64,000 nt of DNA. It comes from Alsobacter soli. Lineage in GTDB: Bacteria > Pseudomonadota > Alphaproteobacteria > Rhizobiales > Beijerinckiaceae. The position numbers and the translations under genes were made by a program. Below are positions 57,985 to 64,000 of this stretch, piece by piece. The stretch covers positions 1-64,000 of the forward strand of contig NZ_PVZS01000006.1 in assembly GCF_003004785.1 (NCBI RefSeq). The letters run 5' to 3'. Numbering within the stretch: the first letter of the stretch is position 1; every line of letters begins with the position of its first letter. Below the pieces are notes generated by a model. It was not told where the DNA came from and ran no database searches. It worked only from the letters and a program-made list of their open reading frames with translations.

Positions 57985-59250
57985 TCACGCGTCGTAACGC
58001 CGGAACACCACCGAGGCGTTGGTGCCGCCGAAACCGAACGAGTTCGACAACGCCACGTCCACCTTCCGCGCCCTCGCCTTGTGGGCCACCAGATCGATCG
58101 GCGTCTCGACCGAAGGGTTGTCGAGATTCAGCGTCGGCGGCGCGACCTGATCGCGTATCGCCAGGACGGAGAAGATCGACTCGACCGCTCCGGCGGCGCC
58201 CAGCAGGTGGCCGATGGCAGACTTGGTCGATGACATGACCAGCTCGCTGGCGGCGTTGCCGACGAGGCGCTCCACTGCGCGCAGCTCGATCTCATCGCCG
58301 AGCGGCGTCGAGGTCCCGTGGGCGTTGATGTAGTCGATGTCCGACGGCAAGACGCCGGCGCGCTTCAGCGCCGCGGACATGCAGCGATAGGCGCCGTCCC
58401 CGTCCTCGGAAGGCGACGTAATGTGATAGGCGTCGCCCGAGAGGCCATAGCCGATCACCTCGGCGTAGATCTTGGCGCCCCGCGCCTTGGCGTGCTCGAG
58501 GTCCTCGAGCACCACCACCCCGGCCCCCTCGCCCATCACGAAGCCGTCGCGATCCTTGTCATACGGGCGCGAAGCGCGCGTCGGCTCCTCGTTGTAGCCC
58601 GTGGACAGGGCCCGGCAGGCGATGAAGCCGGCCATGGAGAGGCGGTTGATCGGCGACTCGGCGCCGCCAGCGACCATCACGTCGGCGTCGCCGAGCGCGA
58701 TCAGGCGAGCCGCATCGCCGATGGCGTGCGCGCCCGTCGAGCAGGCGGTGACAACCGCGTGATTCGGGCCCTTGAGCCCGTGCTCGATCGAGACGTAGCC
58801 CGACACCAGGTTGATCAGGCGTCCGGGGATGAAGAACGGGGAGATGCGGCGGGGGCCCTTCTCGGCCAGGGTGATCGAGGCGTCGTAGATACCGCCGATG
58901 CCCCCGATGCCCGAGCCGATGAGCACGCCCGTCGTCGTCTGCTCCTCGTAGGTCGTGGGCTTCCAGCCCGCGTCCTCAAGAGCCTGCCGCGCCGCGGCCA
59001 CGCCGAAGACGATGAAGTCGTCGACGCGCCGCTGATCGCGGGGATCCATCCACTGGTCTGCGTCAAAGGTCCCGTCCGAGCCGTCGCCCCGCGGAACCTG
59101 GCACGCGATCTTCGCAGCGAGGTCGCTGACCTCGAAGCGTTCGATGCGGCTCGCGCCGCTCCGCCCCTCGAGAAGCCGCTTCCAGGTGATGTCGACGCCG
59201 CAGCCAAGCGGCGTCACCATCCCCAGCCCCGTGACGACGACGCGCCGCAT
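57985..59250 (-). CDS. fabF: Beta-ketoacyl-ACP synthase II
   Basis: 421 residues. It elongates fatty acids by condensing malonyl-ACP with acyl-ACP. The catalytic triad is seen in VVTACSTGAHAIGDAARL (Cys), INAHGTSTPLGDEIEL (His) and KSAIGHLLGAAGAVES (His). It lies 33 bp after acpP, in the cluster fabD-fabG-acpP-fabF. Probable operon with mltG downstream (158 bp gap). Confidence 0.96.
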   Translation of the reverse strand: MRRVVVTGLGMVTPLGCGVDITWKRLLEGRSGASRIERFEVSDLAAKIACQVPRGDGSDGTFDADQWMDPRDQRRVDDFIVFGVAAARQALEDAGWKPTTYEEQTTTGVLIGSGIGGIGGIYDASITLAEKGPRRISPFFIPGRLINLVSGYVSIEHGLKGPNHAVVTACSTGAHAIGDAARLIALGDADVMVAGGAESPINRLSMAGFIACRALSTGYNEEPTRASRPYDKDRDGFVMGEGAGVVVLEDLEHAKARGAKIYAEVIGYGLSGDAYHITSPSEDGDGAYRCMSAALKRAGVLPSDIDYINAHGTSTPLGDEIELRAVERLVGNAASELVMSSTKSAIGHLLGAAGAVESIFSVLAIRDQVAPPTLNLDNPSVETPIDLVAHKARARKVDVALSNSFGFGGTNASVVFRRYDA

Positions 59251-59283
59251 GCTGACCAGTCCGATGTGTTCAGGCGGCGGCGA

Positions 59284-59523
59284 TCAGGCCGCGGCCTTCT
59301 TCTCGAGGAAGGATACGGCGTCGCCGACCGTCCGGATGGTCTCGGCGGCGTCGTCCGGGATCTCCACGGAGAACTCCTCCTCGAAGGCCATCACCAGCTC
59401 GACCGTGTCGAGGGAGTCGGCGCCGAGGTCATCGATGAAGTTGGCGCTCTCGACCACCTTCTCCGGCTCGACGCCCAGGTGCTCGATGACGATCTTCTTC
59501 ACGCGGGCGGCGATGTCGCTCAT
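59284..59523 (-). CDS. acpP: Acyl carrier protein
   Basis: 79 residues from ATG 59523. The phosphopantetheine site is [20 protein letters not shown] with Ser in DSL. Acidic, all-helical, as expected. It carries the growing acyl chain between FabD, FabG and FabF, whose genes surround it. The Ser is the likely target of the AcpS or the Sfp-type transferase. Confidence 0.96.
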   Translation of the reverse strand: MSDIAARVKKIVIEHLGVEPEKVVESANFIDDLGADSLDTVELVMAFEEEFSVEIPDDAAETIRTVGDAVSFLEKKAAA

Positions 59524-59745
59524 GTTTTCAACCTCGTTCATGCTGGTCGCGCGGCCTTCGCCGTCTCGACCGGAAAAGGAAAGCCGTACCGCGTTCACGG
59601 CCCGGAGTTGTCGGGGGGTCTCGCCGGGATTCACTGGCCTGCCGGACAGTTGCCCCGGATGGTCCCTCAAACGCCGCAGCGTGCGGCGCCGTCAAGCCCC
59701 CAATGGACGTGAGGGCTGAGTAACATACTTTATTTTTCTTGGCGA

Positions 59746-59761
59746 GAGGGCCAAAGCCCTC
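59746..59761. other. Small hairpin between fabG and acpP
   Basis: GAGGGC-CAAA-GCCCTC lies in the 270-bp gap between fabG and acpP, next to an AT-rich tract (ATACTTTATTTTTC, 59725-59738) that probably contains the acpP promoter or a processing site. It may give differential expression of acpP, which is needed in excess. Confidence 0.4.
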
Positions 59762-59793
59762 CCACAAAAGGTGAGGAATGAAGCCGAAGATCC

Positions 59794-60531
59794 TCAGATC
59801 ATTGCCATTCCGCCGTTCACGTGCAGCGTCTGCCCGGTCACGTAAGAGGCCTCCTGGCTAGCCAGGTAGACCACCGCCGAAGCGATTTCCGCGCCCGTCC
59901 CCAGGCGGCCCATCGGCACGGTCCCGAGGATCGATTCCTTTTGCTTCTCGTTCAGCACGTCCGTCATGGCGGTCTCGATGAAGCCCGGCGCGACGCAGTT
60001 GACCGTGATGTTGCGGCTCGCGACCTCGGCGGCCAGGGACTTGGACATCCCGACGAGCCCAGCCTTGGACGCGGCGTAGTTCCCCTGCCCCGGATTGCCC
60101 GTCGTGCCCACCACGGAGGTGATGGAGACGATGCGTCCCCAGCGCTTGCGCATCATGCCTTTCACGGCGGCCCGCATCAGGCGGAACGAGGCCTCCAGGT
60201 TGACCCGGATAACCTGGTCCCATTCCTCGTCCTTCATGCGCATGAAGAGGTTGTCGCGGGTGACGCCGGCGTTGTTCACCAGGATATCGAGTTGGCCCAT
60301 GGCCTTCTCGGCGTCCGGCACGAGCGCCTCCACGGAGTCCTTGTCCGACAGGTTCGCCGTGATGACGTGCACGCGCTCGCCAAGGTCGCCGGCGAGTCCT
60401 TCCAGAGCTTCCCTGCGGGTGCCGGAAATCGCCACTGTGGCGCCTTGGCCGTGCAGCGCCCGCGCGACGGCGCCGCCGATGCCGCCGGAGGCGCCCGTCA
60501 CGAGCGCGGTCTTGCCGGTGAGGTCGAACAT
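59794..60531 (-). CDS. fabG: 3-oxoacyl-ACP reductase
   Basis: 245 residues, short-chain dehydrogenase fold. NAD(P)-binding TGASGGIGGAVARAL, NNAGVTRDN, catalytic Ser in SITSVVG, and YAASKAGLVGM (Tyr-x3-Lys). Reduces beta-ketoacyl-ACP with NADPH. It is 23 bp after fabD on the same strand. Confidence 0.95.
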   Translation of the reverse strand: MFDLTGKTALVTGASGGIGGAVARALHGQGATVAISGTRREALEGLAGDLGERVHVITANLSDKDSVEALVPDAEKAMGQLDILVNNAGVTRDNLFMRMKDEEWDQVIRVNLEASFRLMRAAVKGMMRKRWGRIVSITSVVGTTGNPGQGNYAASKAGLVGMSKSLAAEVASRNITVNCVAPGFIETAMTDVLNEKQKESILGTVPMGRLGTGAEIASAVVYLASQEASYVTGQTLHVNGGMAMI

Positions 60532-60554
60532 GGTCGTTCTCCTGGGAAAAAGGT

Positions 60555-61496
60555 TCAGCGGGCGGCCTTGAAGGCGGCGACGTCGTCGGGCGTGCCGACC
60601 GGAACGCCCTGGGCGCTGTCGGCGATGCGCTTCACGAGGCCGCTCAGCACCTTGCCGGAGCCGATCTCATAGAAGGTCGTTACGCCGTGCGCGGCCATGT
60701 ACGCGACGCACTCGCGCCAGCGCACGGTGCCGGTGACCTGCGCCACGAGGGAGGCCCGGATGGCCTCGGGCTGCTGGATCGCCTCGGCATGGACGTTGGC
60801 GACCACCGGCACGACCGGCGGGCGGATGTCGACCTTGGCCAGGGCCTCCTGCATGGCGTCGGCGGCCGGTTGCATCAGCGCGCAATGGAAGGGGGCGGAC
60901 ACGGGCAACAGCACGGCGCGACGCGCGCCCTTGGACTTGGCGATCTCGCAGGCGCGCTCCACGGCGGCCTTGGCGCCGGACACCACCACCTGCCCGCCGC
61001 CGTTGTCGTTCGCGGCCTGGCAGACCTCGCCCTGGGCGGCCTCGGCCGCAGCTGCGGCGGCCGCCTCGAAGTCGAGGCCCAGCAGCGCCGCCATGGCGCC
61101 CTGCCCGGCCGGCACGGCCTTCTGCATGGCGTCGCCGCGGATGCGCAGCAGGCGCGCCGTGTCGCTGATCGTGAAGGCGCCGGCGGCGCAGAGCGCCGAG
61201 TACTCGCCGAGCGAATGGCCGGCCACATAGGCGGCGTCCCGCGCCAGGTCGAGGCCGGCTTCGGCCTCCAGCACCCGCATCACCGCCATGCTGACGGCCA
61301 TGAGCGCCGGCTGGGCGTTGGCCGTGAGGGTGAGTTCGGCCTCCGGCCCTTCCCACATCACCGTCGAGAGCTTCTGCCCCAGGGCGGCGTCGACTTCGTC
61401 GAACACGGCGCGCGCCTGCGGGAACGCATCGGCGAGAGCCTTGCCCATGCCGACAGCCTGGCTGCCCTGCCCCGGAAAAGTGAAAGCGGCGGTCAT
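60555..61496 (-). CDS. fabD: Malonyl-CoA:ACP transacylase
   Basis: 313 residues from ATG 61496. FPGQGSQAVGMGKALADAFP is the family start, the nucleophile elbow is VAGHSLGEYSALCA (Ser), and the SAPFHCALMQPAADAM block holds the catalytic His. It loads malonyl onto ACP. First gene of the fab cluster. The upstream start possibilities add a non-conserved tail, so ATG 61496 is favoured. Confidence 0.95.
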   Translation of the reverse strand: MTAAFTFPGQGSQAVGMGKALADAFPQARAVFDEVDAALGQKLSTVMWEGPEAELTLTANAQPALMAVSMAVMRVLEAEAGLDLARDAAYVAGHSLGEYSALCAAGAFTISDTARLLRIRGDAMQKAVPAGQGAMAALLGLDFEAAAAAAAEAAQGEVCQAANDNGGGQVVVSGAKAAVERACEIAKSKGARRAVLLPVSAPFHCALMQPAADAMQEALAKVDIRPPVVPVVANVHAEAIQQPEAIRASLVAQVTGTVRWRECVAYMAAHGVTTFYEIGSGKVLSGLVKRIADSAQGVPVGTPDDVAAFKAAR

Positions 61497-61641
61497 GGGT
61501 TCGTCTCCTCCGGACGCCTTGCAATCTGGGCGCCCGAAAGGCACGGGCGGCGTGGCGGTGTCAAGCTGAGCCTGGCGCACGGCCCGCTTGGTGGGCCGGT
61601 TGGGGTCCGTCATGGTGTGGAAATCCACCGCGAGGAACCCA

Positions 61642-62190
61642 ATGACGACCGAGAAGCAGAAGATGCTGGCAGGCCAGCTCTACGACGCCAGCGACGCCGA
61701 GCTTCAGCACGACGCGGCCCGATGCCAGGAATGGCTGGCGCGCTACAACGCATCGCTGGGCGCTTCACGCGACGCCCGCGCCGCGCTCCTGCGGGAGCGC
61801 CTGGGCGCAGTAGGAGAAGGCGCGGTCGTTCGGCCCCCTTTTCATTGCGACTACGGCTTCAACATCCGCCTGGGCTCGGGCGTTTTCCTGAACTTCAATT
61901 GCGTGATCCTCGACGTGGTCGAGGTTCTCATCGGCGGCGGCGCCCAGATCGGGCCCGGCGTGCAGATCCTGGCCGCGGACCATCCGCGCGACCCGGCAGA
62001 GCGCGCCACCGGCTTGGAGTTCGGACGCCCCGTGCGCATCGGCGCGGATGTCTGGATTGGGGGCGGGGCCATCATCCTGCCGGGCGTGACGATCGGAGAC
62101 AGCGCCCTGGTCGGAGCCGGCGCGGTCGTCACGCGGGACGTTCCGCCGGGGGCCCGGGCTGTTGGCAACCCGGCGCGTCTCCTCCGCTAA
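61642..62190 (+). CDS. Maltose/galactoside O-acetyltransferase-like enzyme
   Basis: 182 residues. A left-handed hexapeptide-repeat acetyltransferase. N-terminal MTTEKQKMLAGQLYDASDAE is the mac domain, followed by hexapeptide coils: GFNIRLGSGVFLNFNCVILD, IGPGVQILAADHPRD (with the likely catalytic His), IGADVWIGGGAIILPGVTIG. It should transfer acetyl from acetyl-CoA to a sugar or other small molecule; the natural substrate is unknown. Its stop is adjacent to the stop of the convergent VOC gene. Confidence 0.9.
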   Translation: MTTEKQKMLAGQLYDASDAELQHDAARCQEWLARYNASLGASRDARAALLRERLGAVGEGAVVRPPFHCDYGFNIRLGSGVFLNFNCVILDVVEVLIGGGAQIGPGVQILAADHPRDPAERATGLEFGRPVRIGADVWIGGGAIILPGVTIGDSALVGAGAVVTRDVPPGARAVGNPARLLR

Positions 62191-62583
62191 TCACTCGAGA
62201 GCGCGGTGGCAGACGGCCTCGAGGCGGTTGCCGTCCGGGTCTGCGAGAAAGGCAGCGTAGTAGTGCGGGTGATAGTGGGGGCGCAGCCCAGGCCCGCCGT
62301 CGCCCGATCCGCCTGCTGACAATCCCGCGCGCCAGAAGGCGTCCACCGCGCTCCTGCTGGGCGCCTTGAAGCACAGATGGCGGCCATGGGCGGGATCGGG
62401 CGCGACGCCCAGCCAAACGGTGAAATAAGAGCGCCCGGGGTGCTCCGAGTCGCAGCGCAGGCCATAGCCGAGCCAGTCGCCACGGGCCCCCACCTTGGGA
62501 TAGCCGAGAGCGGCCATGACAGCGTCATAGAAGCGCTCGGCGCGAGGGATGTCCGAAACCGTGATGGAGGCATGGTCGAGCAT
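62191..62583 (-). CDS. VOC-superfamily (glyoxalase-like) protein
   Basis: 130 residues from ATG 62583. [19 protein letters not shown] at the start, [20 protein letters not shown] in the middle and [20 protein letters not shown] with the conserved Glu at the end match the glyoxalase/bleomycin-resistance fold. Substrate unknown; metal ligands are plausible (His in the first strand, Glu near the end). Confidence 0.87.
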   Translation of the reverse strand: MLDHASITVSDIPRAERFYDAVMAALGYPKVGARGDWLGYGLRCDSEHPGRSYFTVWLGVAPDPAHGRHLCFKAPSRSAVDAFWRAGLSAGGSGDGGPGLRPHYHPHYYAAFLADPDGNRLEAVCHRALE

Positions 62584-62753
62584 GGATCCGCTCTCGCGAC
62601 ATTGGCGCGCCAACGCCTCTTGCCACGCCGGCGTTCCGCCTGTACACAGCCGCCTTCGCAGCTTCCGGCCGGGGGCTGAACGGAAGGGCATGCGCTCGCG
62701 CAGGCCAGGGGCTCGCCCCGACTTCCCGTGTCTCCGCCTTCGGTATTCCCACT

Positions 62754-62771
62754 CGGGCCTTTCGTGGCCCG
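62754..62771 (+). other. Leader hairpin of the rpsF-rpsR transcript
   Basis: CGGGCC-TTTCGT-GGCCCG forms a 6-bp stem about 50 bp before rpsF. In many bacteria an S6:S18-binding leader lies here; I cannot confirm that motif from this stem alone. Confidence 0.35.
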
Positions 62772-62819
62772 AAGGGCTTCGCGCCGGAAGCAATCGATGA
62801 ATGGAAAGGCCAAGAGCTT

Positions 62820-63296
62820 ATGCCTCTTTACGAGCATGTGTACCTGGCGCGTCAGGACGTGACGGCGCAGCAGGTCGAGGCCATGACGGAACAGTTCAAG
62901 TCCGTCCTGGAAGGCCTCGGCGGGTCGGTCGAGAAGGTGGAGTACTGGGGCGTTAAGTCCCTCGCCTACCGGATCAAGAAGAACCGCAAGGCCCACTTCT
63001 CGCTCCTGAACATCAACGCTCCGGCGGCGGCCATCGCCGAGATGGAGCGCCAGATGAGCATCAACGAGGACATCCTTCGCTTCATGACCATCCGCGTCGA
63101 GGAGCTCGAGGAAGGCCCCTCCGCGATGATGCAGAAGCGCGACCGCGACGATCGTGACGATCGCGGCGACCGTGGCTTCGGCGGCCGTGGCGGCTTCGGC
63201 GGCCGTGGCGGCGACCGCGGCGGCTTCGGCGGCCGTCCGGGCGGCGCTCCGCGTCCTCCCCGTCGTGAAGATGCCCCTGCTGAGGAGACCGTCTGA
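62820..63296 (+). CDS. rpsF: 30S ribosomal protein S6
   Basis: 158 residues. The S6 core (about 1-100) has [40 protein letters not shown] and [16 protein letters not shown]. The C-terminal 50 residues are a charged, then Gly/Arg/Phe-rich repeat (GGFGGRGG elements), an extension seen in alphaproteobacterial S6. It pairs with S18 in the 30S platform. It overlaps rpsR by 1 bp. Confidence 0.96.
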   Translation: MPLYEHVYLARQDVTAQQVEAMTEQFKSVLEGLGGSVEKVEYWGVKSLAYRIKKNRKAHFSLLNINAPAAAIAEMERQMSINEDILRFMTIRVEELEEGPSAMMQKRDRDDRDDRGDRGFGGRGGFGGRGGDRGGFGGRPGGAPRPPRREDAPAEETV

Positions 63297-63535
63297 TGTC
63301 TGCTGGTGGCGCCCGTCGTCCCTTCTTCCGCCGTCGCAAGACCTGCCCGTTCTCCGGCCCGAACGCGCCGAAGATCGACTACAAGGACACGCGTCTGCTG
63401 TCGCGCTACATCTCCGAGCGCGGCAAGATCGTCCCGTCCCGCATCACGGCCGTGTCGGCCAAGAAGCAGCGCGAGCTCGCCCAGGCGATCAAGCGCGCCC
63501 GCTTCCTGGGCCTGCTGCCCTACGTGATCGCGTGA
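63296..63535 (+). CDS. rpsR: 30S ribosomal protein S18
   Basis: 79 residues. [20 protein letters not shown], then [20 protein letters not shown] and [20 protein letters not shown] are S18 signatures. A single conserved Cys remains. It starts in the rpsF stop (TGATG) so the two are made in equal amounts. Confidence 0.97.
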   Translation: MSAGGARRPFFRRRKTCPFSGPNAPKIDYKDTRLLSRYISERGKIVPSRITAVSAKKQRELAQAIKRARFLGLLPYVIA

Positions 63536-63577
63536 TGACGCTCCGCCGCGGCGTCCTCGCCGCGGCCTGAATGTCGG

Positions 63578-63605
63578 CGCCGGCCCCTGGGCCGGCGTCT
63601 TCCTT
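63578..63605 (+). terminator. Terminator-like hairpin after rpsR
   Basis: CGCCGGCC-CCTG-GGCCGGCG (63578-63597) followed by TCTTCCTT, about 45 bp beyond the rpsR stop. It probably limits transcription from the ribosomal genes, though the T-run is weak. Confidence 0.6.
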
Positions 63606-63699
63606 GAAGAAGTCGCCCGGCGCCGGATGAACCGCCGTCGGGATGGTTGGGGAGAGGCCCTCCCCTAACCCGTCACAGGACGCGGGACAGCTCGACAGG

Positions 63700-64000
63700 A
63701 TGAACGCGATTTTCGGCATCGGCGCCGGCGCAGGCTTGGCCTCCGCCCTTCTCTTCGCGGTGATCACCACCGGGAACCCGCTCGCCATTCTCCTGTACTT
63801 CGTCGCCCCGCTCCCGGTCATCCTCGCCGCCATGGGCTGGCGTCATCGCGCCGGCCTGATCGCCGCGGTGTGCGGCGCCGTCTTCGTGGCCCTCCTGTTC
63901 TCCGTCAAGACGGGCGCCGCGTACGCGCTCAGCGTGGCGCTTCCGGCCTGGTGGTTCGCCTACCTCACGCTGCTGGCCCGAGACGAGAACGGCGTCGTCG
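63700..64000 (+). CDS. DUF2232 membrane protein, partial
   Basis: The start ATG at 63700 is visible and the gene runs off the right edge after about 100 residues. Hydrophobic helices dominate: IFGIGAGAGLASALLFAV, AILLYFVAPLPVILAAMGW, LIAAVCGAVFVALLFSV. In alphaproteobacteria a DUF2232 gene lies between rpsR and rplI, which supports the assignment. Function unknown. Confidence 0.8.
   Translation, partial: MNAIFGIGAGAGLASALLFAVITTGNPLAILLYFVAPLPVILAAMGWRHRAGLIAAVCGAVFVALLFSVKTGAAYALSVALPAWWFAYLTLLARDENGVV

Noticed and set aside
63170-63245. Short tandem repeats that might suggest a CRISPR or VNTR
   Set aside because: They are the in-frame GGFGGRGG codons of the S6 tail; no spacers or cas genes. 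No CRISPR array was seen anywhere in the window.

Overview
The window reads as a high-GC alphaproteobacterial chromosome, most likely Hyphomicrobiales of the Methylobacteriaceae/Beijerinckiaceae type (Microvirga-, Bosea- or Methylobacterium-like). The evidence is the core order fabD-fabG-acpP-fabF-mltG-yicC-gmk, with lptF-lptG-lptD-pdxA-rsmA convergent to it; rpsF-rpsR-DUF2232; an NDUFS4-like protein; an HWE-family kinase; and a double cold-shock-domain protein. The genus is an inference and cannot be fixed from this sequence.

Positions 1-22133 form a metal and metalloid block. A regulatory operon aioX-aioS-aioR (periplasmic arsenite sensor, histidine kinase, sigma54 activator) lies upstream of the arsenite oxidase genes aioB-aioA and of a molybdenum-cofactor insertase gene, moeA. 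Two 16-bp dyads and a -24/-12 promoter sit just before aioB, so the whole circuit can be read from the DNA. A divergent ars operon follows: arsR, an LMW-phosphatase-type arsC, acr3, a glutaredoxin-type arsC and arsH. Next are a cus-type RND efflux operon and a MerR regulator divergent from a Zn/Cd/Pb P-type ATPase gene with a ZIP-family transporter gene. Together these oxidise, reduce, pump or chelate As, Cu/Ag and Zn/Cd/Pb. The AioA subunit carries an apparent insertion of about 50 residues, and no cytochrome c gene accompanies the oxidase.

Positions 22134-31212 are an accessory, partly decayed stretch ending at a tRNA-Arg gene. It holds a serine resolvase with a res-like site, hypothetical genes, two or three frameshifted gene remnants, a diverged ~200-bp repeat, a Rap1a/Tai-type gene with a broken tandem copy, a possible small RNA and several dyads. 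It looks like an old genomic island without its integrase. No clearly new complete system could be shown; the best candidates are a translationally coupled two-gene unit at 26777-27753 and the diverged repeat pair.

Positions 31213-45612 are mixed chromosomal genes: tRNA-Arg and tRNA-Pro, an NDUFS4-like protein, an HWE kinase with its receiver protein, DUF192 and cold-shock proteins, a marR-emrA-emrB drug efflux operon, a phosphopantetheinyl transferase, a GreA-like factor, an HdeD-like protein and pyruvate phosphate dikinase.

Positions 45609-64000 are core housekeeping: holC, pepA, LPS transport (lptF, lptG, lptD), pdxA, rsmA, gmk, yicC, mltG, the fatty-acid synthesis cluster, an acetyltransferase, a VOC protein, rpsF, rpsR and the start of a DUF2232 gene. 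The surA chaperone gene that I would expect between lptD and pdxA is absent here.
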